Positions 16,056-24,860 of a stretch of 64,000 nt of DNA are shown here, piece by piece. Position 1 is the first letter of the stretch, and every line of letters starts with the position of its first letter. The notes below the pieces were generated by a model. That model saw only the letters and a program-made list of their open reading frames with translations, was not told the DNA's origin and did no database searches. The stretch is from contig JAIUNV010000003.1 of the NCBI GenBank assembly GCA_020161435.1, positions 248,001-312,000 on the forward strand, in the 5' to 3' direction. The stretch comes from Bacteroidota bacterium (GTDB taxonomy: Bacteria; Bacteroidota; Bacteroidia; Chitinophagales; Chitinophagaceae). A program made the translations under genes and the position numbers.

Positions 16056-19000
16056 TTATGCAATGGGCATAAAGTCGCTGGCCGATTTAGTGGCCATTTC
16101 TTCATAGTTTTTCCAACGAAGGTTTACAAACTCCTGTGCCAAATTCATCAATCGTTCAGCTTGCTCCGGATTAGAGTTCACCAACACTTTGTACCGTAGC
16201 TCATTATAAGCATAATCTTTCATGCCCATTGTAGGTCGTTGCGAATCGAGCACAAACGGATTTAGTTTTTTGCGACGCAACATGGGGTTGTAGCGCAGCA
16301 GTGGCCAGTATCCACTATGTACCGCTTTGGTTTGCTGATTGAGGCCATCTTTCAAATCGTAGCCGTGTGCAATACAGTGGCTGTATGCCAAAATGAGTGA
16401 TGGTCCATCGTATGCCGCTGCTTCCCGCATGGCCAGCAATGCTTGCTGCGGGTTGGCACCAAATGCAACACGGGCCACATACACATTGCCATAACTAATG
16501 GCTTGCATGGCGAGGTCTTTTTTACCTACCTGCTTACCGGCTGCAGCAAACTTGGCAGTAGCCGCTGTGGGTGTACTCTTACTACTTTGTCCACCGGTGT
16601 TGCTGTACACTTCTGTATCCAGCACAATTACGTTTACGTTACGCCCACTGGCCAGTACGTGGTCGAGGCCGCCGTAGCCAATATCATAGGCCCATCCATC
16701 ACCACCTACCAACCACACACTGCGTTTCACCAGTTGGTCGGCTACACTCAGCAGTTGGCGAGACAATGAATCTTCTTTGGTACGCAAAATGCTTTTCAGT
16801 TCTTTCACTCTTGCCCGCTGTGCCACCACTTCGCTTTCCATTTCTTGCGGTGCATCTATAATACTGTTGGCCAAATCTTCACCAACAGTCGGTGCCAGTT
16901 CACGGAGCATGGTTTCCGCCATTTCAAACTGCTTATCAGCAGTAATACGCATACCCAAACCAAATTCAGCGTTGTCTTCAAACAAAGAGTTGCTCCATGC
17001 GGGGCCTTGTCCGTCTTTGTTTTTTGCCCATGGTGTAGTAGGCAGGTTGCCACCATAAATAGAAGAACAACCTGTAGCATTGGCTACCAGCAAGCGATCG
17101 CCAAACAATTGGGTGAGCAGCTTGAGGTAAGGTGTTTCTCCACAACCCGCACAGGCACCACTAAACTCAAACAAGGGTTCGAGGAACTGTGCACCATGCA
17201 CGGTAGAAAAATTAATGCGGGAACGGTCATTCCAGGGAATGTTTTCGAAATATTCGATGCTGGCCTTTTCTGTTTCCAGAATCGGAGCTTTGTCGGCCAT
17301 GTTGATGGCTTTCTTGCTGCGATCATTCGGATCACTGGCAGGGCAAGCATCTACGCATAATGTGCAACCCGTACAATCTTCAAGATAAACTTCCAGGGTG
17401 TACTTGGTTTCAGGAAAACCACGTGCATTGATTGGTGCAGACTTGAAACCTTCGGGTGCTTTCGCCAAATATTCTTCGTGGTAAAATTTGGCCCGGATAA
17501 CACTGTGCGGACAAACGAATGAACAGTTACCGCATTGTATACAAAGATCGGGTTCCCAAATGGGCACCAAATCGCTGATGTTGCGCTTTTCATACTGCGT
17601 GGTAGCACTGGGCCATGTACCGTCGATGCTGATAGCACTCACCGGTAATTCATCACCATGACCGGCCAGCATTGGCCCAATCACACTTTTCACAAACTCA
17701 GGTGCGTTACTACTTACACTTTGCAGGCTGGCTGTGGCAGCAGTAGCAGTGGCAGGAATGGTTACCTGATGCAAGTGATCCAGCGTAGCATCTACCGCCT
17801 GAAAGTTTTTCTCTACAATAGCCCGGCCTTTTTTGCTGTATGTTTTTTCAATTGCATGCTTAATTTCTGCAATGGCTTCTTCTTTTGGCAGTACTTCGGC
17901 CAGTGCAAAAAAGCAGGTTTGCATAATGGTGTTGATGCGGGTACCCATCCCGTTTTCACGGGCTACGGTAGTGGCATCAATCACGTACACTTTTATCTGC
18001 TTATCAATAATGGTTTGCTGCACATTGCCGGGCAAGTTATTCCAAACTTCATCCTTACTAAACGGACTATTGATCAGGAAAATAGCACCCGGCTTAGCGA
18101 ATGACAGCATCTCTACTTTTTCAGTAAAGTTGAACTGGTGACAAGCAATGAAATCGGCCTGTGATACGAGGTAAGGTGCTTTAATCGGATTTTTTCCGAA
18201 GCGTAAATGCGATACTGTTCTGGCACCCGATTTTTTAGAGTCGTACACAAAATAACCCTGACCATACATCGGTGTGTTTTCACCAATGATTTTGATGCTG
18301 TTTTTGTTGGCACCTACTGTACCATCAGCACCAAGGCCAAAGAACAAGGCCTGACGCCAGCCGCTTTCATCGAGTGTGTAAGATGGATCGTAGCTGAGGC
18401 TGGTATGCGACACGTCATCATTGATACCAATGGTGAAATGATTTTTAGGTTTCACTTTTTTCAGCTCATCAAATACGGCTTTCACCATGGCGGGTGTCCA
18501 CTCTTTACTACTCAAACCATAGCGACCACCAATGAGGCGGGGCAGTTGAGCCAGCATGCCTTGTTGGAATGCCTGCACCAAAGAAGCCAACACATCCTGA
18601 AACAGCGGTTCGCCACTGGCACCGGGTTCTTTGGTACGGTCAAGTACAGCAATACTTTGCACTGTAACGGGCAATGCCTTGATGAAGTAATCCATATCGA
18701 ACGGACGATACAGGCGAATGAGCAATACACCCGTTTTTTCGCCGGTGGCATTGAGGGCAGCTGCTGTTTCGGCAGCGGTTTCGCCACCACTACCCATGAT
18801 GATCATCACCCGGTCTGCATCGGCTGCACCATAGTATTCATACAGTTCGTATTTACGGCCAGTATGCTGTGCAAACTCCTGCATTACTCCATGCACAATA
18901 CCCGGAGTTGCTGTATAGAAATTATTGACAGTTTCGCGGCCCTGGAAGTACACATCAGGGTTTTGTGCAGTACCACGAATGAAGGGATTGTCTGGATTGA

Positions 19001-19631
19001 GAGCCCGACTGCGATGCGCAAACAACAAATCATCGGGTATCATACTACGCATTACATCTTCAGGAATCAATTCAATTTTACTCACTTCGTGAGATGTACG
19101 GAAGCCATCAAAAAAGTGAATGAACGGAATGCGGGACCGCATGGTTGCTGCTTGTGCAATCAATGCCATGTCGTGTGCTTCTTGTACCGATGCACTGCTG
19201 AGCATGGCGAAGCCGGTGGTACGAGCCGCCATTACATCCTGATGATCGCCAAAGATGGACAAGCCTTGTGCAGCCAGCGAACGGGCGGCAACGTGAAATA
19301 CTGCAGGCGTTAATTCACCAGCAATTTTATACATGTTTGGCAGCATGAGCATAAGGCCCTGCGATGCCGTAAATGTGGTAGTGAGAGAGCCGGTTTGCAA
19401 TGCACCATGCACAGTTCCTGCTGCGCCACCTTCACTTTGCATTTCCATTACATCGGGCACATGGCCCCAAATATTTTTGGTGCCTTTGGCAGCCCATTCA
19501 TCGGCCAGTTCGGCCATGGTGCTGCTGGGAGTGATGGGGTAAATGGCACAAACTTCGTTGACCCTGTAAGCCACATACGCAGCGGCTTCGTTCCCATCAA
19601 TTGTTGCGATTAATTTTTCGTTACTGGCCAT
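16056..19631 (-). CDS. nifJ: Pyruvate:ferredoxin (flavodoxin) oxidoreductase
   Basis: A 1191-residue single-chain enzyme that converts pyruvate and CoA to acetyl-CoA and CO2, reducing ferredoxin. Domain order is normal. The N-terminal pyrimidine-type domain has YPITPSSTMAE. Two [4Fe-4S] motifs lie near residue 695 (CIQCGNCSFVCP) and 755 (CTGCTLCVDACP). A further Cys-rich GACAGCGETPYLK comes near 830. The thiamine-diphosphate site GGDGWAYDIGYGGLDH lies near residue 980, followed by DTEVYSNTGGQSSKSTP. It starts 2 bases after the stop of the GltD-like gene, so the two are translationally close. The oxygen-sensitive enzyme points to micro-oxic or fermentative capacity. Confidence 0.96.
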   Translation of the reverse strand: MASNEKLIATIDGNEAAAYVAYRVNEVCAIYPITPSSTMAELADEWAAKGTKNIWGHVPDVMEMQSEGGAAGTVHGALQTGSLTTTFTASQGLMLMLPNMYKIAGELTPAVFHVAARSLAAQGLSIFGDHQDVMAARTTGFAMLSSASVQEAHDMALIAQAATMRSRIPFIHFFDGFRTSHEVSKIELIPEDVMRSMIPDDLLFAHRSRALNPDNPFIRGTAQNPDVYFQGRETVNNFYTATPGIVHGVMQEFAQHTGRKYELYEYYGAADADRVMIIMGSGGETAAETAAALNATGEKTGVLLIRLYRPFDMDYFIKALPVTVQSIAVLDRTKEPGASGEPLFQDVLASLVQAFQQGMLAQLPRLIGGRYGLSSKEWTPAMVKAVFDELKKVKPKNHFTIGINDDVSHTSLSYDPSYTLDESGWRQALFFGLGADGTVGANKNSIKIIGENTPMYGQGYFVYDSKKSGARTVSHLRFGKNPIKAPYLVSQADFIACHQFNFTEKVEMLSFAKPGAIFLINSPFSKDEVWNNLPGNVQQTIIDKQIKVYVIDATTVARENGMGTRINTIMQTCFFALAEVLPKEEAIAEIKHAIEKTYSKKGRAIVEKNFQAVDATLDHLHQVTIPATATAATASLQSVSSNAPEFVKSVIGPMLAGHGDELPVSAISIDGTWPSATTQYEKRNISDLVPIWEPDLCIQCGNCSFVCPHSVIRAKFYHEEYLAKAPEGFKSAPINARGFPETKYTLEVYLEDCTGCTLCVDACPASDPNDRSKKAINMADKAPILETEKASIEYFENIPWNDRSRINFSTVHGAQFLEPLFEFSGACAGCGETPYLKLLTQLFGDRLLVANATGCSSIYGGNLPTTPWAKNKDGQGPAWSNSLFEDNAEFGLGMRITADKQFEMAETMLRELAPTVGEDLANSIIDAPQEMESEVVAQRARVKELKSILRTKEDSLSRQLLSVADQLVKRSVWLVGGDGWAYDIGYGGLDHVLASGRNVNVIVLDTEVYSNTGGQSSKSTPTAATAKFAAAGKQVGKKDLAMQAISYGNVYVARVAFGANPQQALLAMREAAAYDGPSLILAYSHCIAHGYDLKDGLNQQTKAVHSGYWPLLRYNPMLRRKKLNPFVLDSQRPTMGMKDYAYNELRYKVLVNSNPEQAERLMNLAQEFVNLRWKNYEEMATKSASDFMPIA

Positions 19632-19633
19632 TG

Positions 19634-21277
19634 CTATTTTGTGTTTACAGGTTCAGGAATCATTTCGATGGCATGGCATGGGCATTGCTCGTAGCAAATA
19701 CCACAACCGGTGCAGGCATCGTAATTAAACTGGTAGCGATTGCCTTTGCCCAGTTTTATAATGGCTTCTTCGGGGCAGGCACCAAAGCATCCGTCACATT
19801 CAAAACAGTTGCCACAACTAAGGCAACGCTTGGCTTCGTACAACGCTTCGGCTGTGCTGATGCCAGCTACCACTTCGTCGAAAGAACGGACAGCTATATG
19901 TGGTGCCAGTTTCTCTTGTTCTTTTTGTGGGGCATCTGTTTTCATCCACATGTGCAGGCGCTTATAGCCTGCTGTGAGTGGCTTGGCGGGCTTTTGGAAA
20001 GTTTCACCACGCAGATAGGCATCCATGTATTTGGCTGCTTTTTTACCATTGCCAATGGCAATGGTGGCACTGCGCTGTTCGCCGGGCAACATATCGCCTC
20101 CGGCAAATACACCTGCATAACCTGCCATGCGTTCTCCATTGATAACGATACCGCCATCAGGCTTGCACTGCACTCCTTCGAGTGATGAGTACAAGCTGCT
20201 GTCTACTTCCTGGCCCATGGCCAAAATGATGGCATCAGCTTCCAGCACCAATTCTTCACCGGTTGCAACGGGCTTGCCTTTCTGCATTTCCATTACTTCC
20301 ACGGTTATCTGATTGCCTTCAATGGATTTGATATTGCGAAGGAAGTCTATTGCTACACCTTCGGCAATGGCGTCGTCGGCTTCAAAGTCGTAGGCGGGCA
20401 TCAACTTGCGGTCGCCGGGATATAAAATAACTGGTACCAAACCCAGTCGGCGAGCCACCCTTGAGAGATACATAGCCATTTTGCTACCGCCATAAATCAC
20501 CACTTTGCTACCGGGCTCCGGCACATCGTTGGCTTTGAACATGCGCAGAAAATCGATGGCCTGAATTACAGGAATGGATGGCTTACCGGTGTAGCCAATG
20601 GCTTTGCCCAAATGCGCACCAATGGAAAGGTATACGGCATCAAAACCACCAGCTGTTTTTTCAGCTTCCAGATCGGTTACTTTATGATTGAGGTGGAGCT
20701 TTACGCCCATATCTAATATGCGTTGTATTTCGGCATGCAATATTTCGCGGGGAAGGCGGTATTCGGGAATACCCATTTCCATTAAACCACCCGCTGCGCT
20801 GCTGGCTTCAAACACTTCTACCTGGTGGCCAAGGCGTACCAAATGGTAGGCAGCTGTAAGGCCACTGGGGCCGGCACCAACAACCATTACTTTTTTTCCA
20901 CTGGCTAAAGGTGTTGCAAATTTCACCGGCCATTTGTGTGCCATTGCTTCGTCGGCTATGTAGCGTTCAACCGCATGTATGTTAATGGTTTCATCTACAT
21001 GGTTGCGGTTACAGCCGGTTTCGCAGGGCTTTACGCAAATGCGGCCCATAATACCGGGGAATGGATTGTCTTCCAGAATTTTTTGGAAAGCTGTTTCAAA
21101 ATCGCCAGCCTGGGCAAAGCTGAGCCAGGCTTGAATGTTTTCGCCAGCTGGGCAAGCGCTGTTGCAGGGTGGCATAAAATCCATATACACCGGGCGTTGG
21201 CTGCGCAGGTGACCGGTACCGGATGCATGCTGCAGCAGGTCTACGGGTTTGGTAATGTCGTTGTAGGAAATGGCCAT
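19634..21277 (-). CDS. GltD/PreT-like NAD(P)H flavoprotein with C-terminal 2x[4Fe-4S]
   Basis: A 547-residue electron-transfer flavoprotein. Residues ~36-90 form the Fe-S helical domain of glutamate synthase small subunit and PreT (Cys38, Cys42, Cys81, Cys85, Cys89). The FAD site is GAGPSGL at 134-140, followed by the NAD(P)-binding part and AGGDM near the end. The last ~65 residues are a ferredoxin domain: Cys485, 488, 491, 494, 497, 501 and Cys522, 525, 528, 532. Start ATG 21277 is preferred over an upstream in-frame codon that adds 17 atypical residues. First gene of a unit with nifJ; it probably exchanges electrons between ferredoxin and NAD(P)H. It could alternatively serve the DHOD-like protein. 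Confidence 0.85.
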   Translation of the reverse strand: MAISYNDITKPVDLLQHASGTGHLRSQRPVYMDFMPPCNSACPAGENIQAWLSFAQAGDFETAFQKILEDNPFPGIMGRICVKPCETGCNRNHVDETINIHAVERYIADEAMAHKWPVKFATPLASGKKVMVVGAGPSGLTAAYHLVRLGHQVEVFEASSAAGGLMEMGIPEYRLPREILHAEIQRILDMGVKLHLNHKVTDLEAEKTAGGFDAVYLSIGAHLGKAIGYTGKPSIPVIQAIDFLRMFKANDVPEPGSKVVIYGGSKMAMYLSRVARRLGLVPVILYPGDRKLMPAYDFEADDAIAEGVAIDFLRNIKSIEGNQITVEVMEMQKGKPVATGEELVLEADAIILAMGQEVDSSLYSSLEGVQCKPDGGIVINGERMAGYAGVFAGGDMLPGEQRSATIAIGNGKKAAKYMDAYLRGETFQKPAKPLTAGYKRLHMWMKTDAPQKEQEKLAPHIAVRSFDEVVAGISTAEALYEAKRCLSCGNCFECDGCFGACPEEAIIKLGKGNRYQFNYDACTGCGICYEQCPCHAIEMIPEPVNTK

Positions 21278-21568
21278 AGCTAACACTCTTTTTTCAGGAC
21301 ACACAATGTCCCCTGATGGAAGATCCAAGTTAGAAACCAGCGCTTGGGCGAATGCTGATATAAGTCAGTCGGCAATATGAATTAAATAAGGCTGCCCAAC
21401 CGGAAATCAATTTGAAGCAATGCGAAAAATGGCCTGCGGCAAGGCTTTTACCGTACGGCATCGATTGCGAAAGACTGGACAAAGGACTGCATTTGGTAAA
21501 AGCGCTGAAAACTGTACTTTCCCATTTCAATTCAACATTTTCGTTCACACAACACTTTTTATCGCCGT

Positions 21569-22663
21569 ATGAAACGTCTGCCTTCACACTTTCTCGTTTG
21601 CTTTTTTCAATGTCTGGTTCTTGTTACTGCTGCGCAAAATGTGGGCATAGGCACCAGTAGCCCTGTAGCCAAGTTGCATGTTCAGTCTGCCGGATTCGAG
21701 AGCCTTCGCCTGCAGGGGCCGAGTGCTGCCGCCACTTTTTACGACAACGGCTCGTTGCGTGGATACATTCAAGCATGGACAGATGGCATTACCATGAGTG
21801 GTGCTGCAGGCCAAAGCCTGAGATTGTACAGCAATGGTGGCAGCAATGAACGAATCAGTATTTTATCAAACGGCAATGTGGGCATCAATAACAGCAACCC
21901 GCTGGCCAATGTACACATTCACAGCACCACAGTAGAAGCATTGCGCATCAGTGGTTTTAACCCTGCTCAAACTTTTTACAACGGCAACAATTATGTTGGT
22001 TATCTGCAAGCGTATCAAAACATCATGTCGGTGGCGGCGGATGGCAGCAACCGTGTGGGATTGTTTACGGTGCAAACAGAACGCCTGACCGTTTTACCCA
22101 ATGGTAATGTTGGCATCAACAATGTGGTTCCCGATCAGAAACTGGATGTAGCCGGTAATGTGAAATTTAGTGGCACCCTCATGCCCAATGGCAACAGCGG
22201 TCAAAACTATCAGGTACTCACCAGCAGCGGCAGCGGCGTACCAGAGTGGCATGTGCCCGGCTATAGCCATGCCAACAGGATGCAGAACGTAAACATGGCA
22301 GGCTCACAATATTTAACCGTAAACGGCACTTATGAAATTCTACCTACTCTGTCGCCGGCATATGTTAGCACTACCGAAACCAGTATGCTACACTATCAGG
22401 CAAAGTATATTGTTACAGACATCAACAACACTTTTGGCGCTGACACAGAATTTGAATTGCAATTGTTTTTTCGGGTGGGGGCCACAGTGGCTTACAGCCA
22501 CAAGCAGGCATTTGTAACCAAAAACGGACGACAAACAGATGTGAGCATCTCCGGCTTTTTTCCGGTTACAGCAGGTATTAGTTATGCAGTAGAAGTGTAC
22601 TTTGTAAAATATGCCGGCGATGAAATGACAGTGGTAAGTGGTGGCGTAAAAACCTATCATTAA
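21569..22663 (+). CDS. Secreted protein with NVGIG-type repeats
   Basis: A 364-residue protein with a signal peptide (cleavage near VTAAQ). The mature N-terminus, NVGIGTSSPVAKLHVQ, is a motif common in Bacteroidota surface and phage-fibre-like proteins. It recurs as GNVGINNSNPLANVHIH and GNVGINNVVPDQKLDVAG, about 80 residues apart, which suggests a repetitive beta-rich fibre. The C-terminal ~120 residues form a different beta-rich domain. There is no T9SS tail and no catalytic motif. A single gene between the divergent redox unit and glyQS; function unknown, probably cell-surface or extracellular. Confidence 0.7.
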   Translation: MKRLPSHFLVCFFQCLVLVTAAQNVGIGTSSPVAKLHVQSAGFESLRLQGPSAAATFYDNGSLRGYIQAWTDGITMSGAAGQSLRLYSNGGSNERISILSNGNVGINNSNPLANVHIHSTTVEALRISGFNPAQTFYNGNNYVGYLQAYQNIMSVAADGSNRVGLFTVQTERLTVLPNGNVGINNVVPDQKLDVAGNVKFSGTLMPNGNSGQNYQVLTSSGSGVPEWHVPGYSHANRMQNVNMAGSQYLTVNGTYEILPTLSPAYVSTTETSMLHYQAKYIVTDINNTFGADTEFELQLFFRVGATVAYSHKQAFVTKNGRQTDVSISGFFPVTAGISYAVEVYFVKYAGDEMTVVSGGVKTYH

Positions 22664-22682
22664 CCACCATCACTTTACATAC

Positions 22683-22716
22683 AAAACGGCCACCGCAATT
22701 TGCAGTGGCCGTTCAT
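22683..22716. terminator. Hairpin between convergent genes
   Basis: AACGGCCAC / GTGGCCGTT with a loop of about 11 bases, followed on the plus strand by TCATTTTATTT. It can end both the secreted-protein transcript and the glyQS transcript. Confidence 0.75.
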
Positions 22717-22783
22717 TTTATTTAAGGAGTGCTTTTTTCTTTCTCTAATTAACCAATCAACTAATCACCCAATCCACAACTCC

Positions 22784-24232
22784 CTACTTCGTAATCGCCG
22801 CCAGCACTTTCGCTTTCACTTCGTTCATGTGGATGCGTTCCTGCGTCATGGTATCGCGGTAGCGAATGGTTACGGTGCCGTCTTCCTTGGTTTGGTGGTC
22901 GATGGTAACACAGAACGGCGTACCCACGGCATCCATCCGGCGGTAGCGTTTGCCAATGGTATCCTTCTCTTCGTAGAAACAGTTGAATGCCGGGCGACAT
23001 TCATTCATGAGTTCACGGGCAAGATCGGGCAGACCGTCTTTTTTGGTGAGCGGCAACACGGCCAGCTTGGTAGGCGCCAGGTTAGCAGGAATTTTCAATA
23101 CCACACGGCTGTCTTCGCTGCCATCTTCCTTGGTCCATTTTTCTTCAGCATAGGCATTGGCCAAAGTAGCCAGCACCAGGCGGTCGAGGCCTACGGATGT
23201 TTCAATCACATACGGCACATAGTTCTGGTTGATTTCGGTATCGAAGTATTGCTGCTTCTTTTTGCTGAACTCCTGGTGGCGGCCCAAATCGTAATCGGTA
23301 CGGCTGTGAATGCCTTCCAGCTCTTTGAAGCCGAACGGAAATTCAAATTCAATGTCCACTGCAGCGTCGGCGTAGTGGGCCAGCTTCACGTGGTCGTGGT
23401 ATTGCAGGCGGTTAGTAGGGAAGCCCATGATTTCCTTATGCCACTTGAGACGTTCGGTTTTCCAGTGTTCGTACCATTCTTTCTGGCTGCCGGGGCGAAT
23501 GAAAAACTGCATTTCCATTTGCTCAAACTCCCGCATTCTAAAAATGAACTGACGGGCAACAATTTCGTTGCGGAAAGCCTTACCGGTTTGGGCAATGCCA
23601 AACGGAATTTTCATGCGGCCGGTTTTTTGCACGTTCAGGAAGTTCACGAAGATGCCCTGAGCCGTTTCGGGACGCAGGTAAATGGTGCTGGCTTCGTCGG
23701 TTACGCTGCCCAGCTCCGTGCTGAACATGAGATTGAACTGACGCACATCGGTCCAGTTGCAGGTGCCACTTACGGAGCACTTCATGTTGTTGTCGATGAT
23801 GAGCTGTTTTACGCCAGCCAAATCATCGGCCGCCAGCAGTTGATCCATTTGCGCAATCAAGGCATCCGCCTTTTGCGTTTCGCCTTCGGCTTTCAGCTTT
23901 TCTGCATGGGCTTCTATCAGGTGGTCTACGCGGTAGCGTTTGTTGCTGTCTTTGTTGTCGATCATGGGATCGCTGAAGCTATCCACGTGGCCGCTGGCCT
24001 TCCAGGTGGTAGGATGCATAAAGATGGCTGCGTCGATACCCACAATGTTATCGTTGAGCTGGGTCATGGTTTTCCACCAGGCGTCGCGGATGTTCTTTTT
24101 GAGCTGGGCACCGTTTTGGCCATAGTCGTACACAGCGCTGAGGCCGTCATATATTTCGCTGCTCTGAAAAATGTATCCGTATTCTTTGGCGTGGCCAATG
24201 AGGTTTTGAAATGTGTTTGCTTCGTATGCCAT
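22784..24232 (-). CDS. glyQS: Glycyl-tRNA synthetase (alpha2 type)
   Basis: A 482-residue class II aminoacyl-tRNA synthetase of the dimeric type. The start MAYEANTFQNLIGHAKEYGY is at 24232. The frame stays open for 77 codons upstream, but that part is repeat-rich non-coding sequence. Class II motifs are visible: motif 2 AFRNEIVARQFIFRMREFEQ and motif 3 VGLDRLVLATLA, with the ATP-site segment TIYLRPETAQGIFVNF. The C-terminal anticodon-binding domain ends the protein. A perfect TATCTTTG -7 element lies 94 bp upstream. Confidence 0.95.
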   Translation of the reverse strand: MAYEANTFQNLIGHAKEYGYIFQSSEIYDGLSAVYDYGQNGAQLKKNIRDAWWKTMTQLNDNIVGIDAAIFMHPTTWKASGHVDSFSDPMIDNKDSNKRYRVDHLIEAHAEKLKAEGETQKADALIAQMDQLLAADDLAGVKQLIIDNNMKCSVSGTCNWTDVRQFNLMFSTELGSVTDEASTIYLRPETAQGIFVNFLNVQKTGRMKIPFGIAQTGKAFRNEIVARQFIFRMREFEQMEMQFFIRPGSQKEWYEHWKTERLKWHKEIMGFPTNRLQYHDHVKLAHYADAAVDIEFEFPFGFKELEGIHSRTDYDLGRHQEFSKKKQQYFDTEINQNYVPYVIETSVGLDRLVLATLANAYAEEKWTKEDGSEDSRVVLKIPANLAPTKLAVLPLTKKDGLPDLARELMNECRPAFNCFYEEKDTIGKRYRRMDAVGTPFCVTIDHQTKEDGTVTIRYRDTMTQERIHMNEVKAKVLAAITK

Positions 24233-24325
24233 GAGAAGAATTTGAAAATGTGCGAATGAGCCAATTGGGAAATGTACCAATGCTGCAGTAGCAAGGCGAA
24301 CATGACCCGTTTTTTTGGCGGGAGG

Positions 24326-24333
24326 CAAAGATA
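24326..24333 (-). promoter_or_regulatory. Predicted -7 element for glyQS
   Basis: Minus-strand TATCTTTG matches TAnnTTTG exactly, 94 bases upstream of the glyQS start. No clear TTTG box lies 19-20 bases further upstream, so only the -7 element is proposed. Confidence 0.45.
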
Positions 24334-24604
24334 AGGGTTGCGGGTAAGCGCCCCCAGCCCCCGGTGGGGAAATGGAATGGGACGTGGATGATGGGATACA
24401 CGGATATATGGGACGCGGATGTTGCGGATGGGTCGGATTTTCACGGATCTTTTTTGGGTGCATTCTCTCGCAGGCCTCCTGGCCTGTGAGAAGCCGTTAC
24501 TAATGTTTGAATAATGAATGGGGTGCGGATATATGATACGCGGATTTTTGCGGATGGAACGGATGTTCACAGATTTATTGGTGATGATTTGATAGGCTGC
24601 CAAA

Positions 24605-24683
24605 GCCCTGAAAGGGCGATACTTTTGTAGCCACGGGCGTAGCCCGTGGAATATGCATACAACAAGTAGAGCCCTGAAAGGGC
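24605..24683. repeat. REP-like cluster of three palindromes
   Basis: GCCCTGAAAGGGC occurs at 24605-24617 and again, identical, at 24671-24683. Between them lies a perfect 8-bp-arm palindrome CCACGGGC-GTA-GCCCGTGG at 24631-24649. The symmetric layout (A-B-A) in a gene-free region resembles bacterial interspersed palindromic elements. No transposase is associated in this window. Confidence 0.75.
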
Positions 24684-24860
24684 GGTGATAATTTTATGGC
24701 CACAAATTCACGGATTTCTTGGACGCGGATTCTGAGGATGAAACGGATTTTGCGGATTCTATTTCGATCTTCGAATAGAAATCGTAATCCAAAAAACGAG
24801 TTCTGATACATCAAAATATATCTGTAATCTTTTCCTATACAATACTTACAAAAAAATAAG

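Larger units (their letters stand above)
24233..24860. repeat. 628-bp gene-free repeat-rich region upstream of glyQS
   Basis: No credible gene. It contains, from left to right: a -7 promoter element for glyQS; a C-run/G-run element (about 24350-24375); a hairpin CTCGCAGGCC / GGCCTGTGAG at 24467-24490; many ACGGAT/GCGGAT words (24400-24760); a cluster of three palindromes (24605-24683); and an AT-rich stretch before the next gene. Each is described separately where it can be delimited. Confidence 0.7.

Noticed and set aside
18207-19313. Long open frame antisense to nifJ
   Set aside because: Cys/His-rich translation without any motif, inside a fully conserved pyruvate:ferredoxin oxidoreductase.
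22700-24259. 519-codon open frame antisense to glyQS
   Set aside because: The sense strand gives a complete glycyl-tRNA synthetase; the antisense frame is a shadow.
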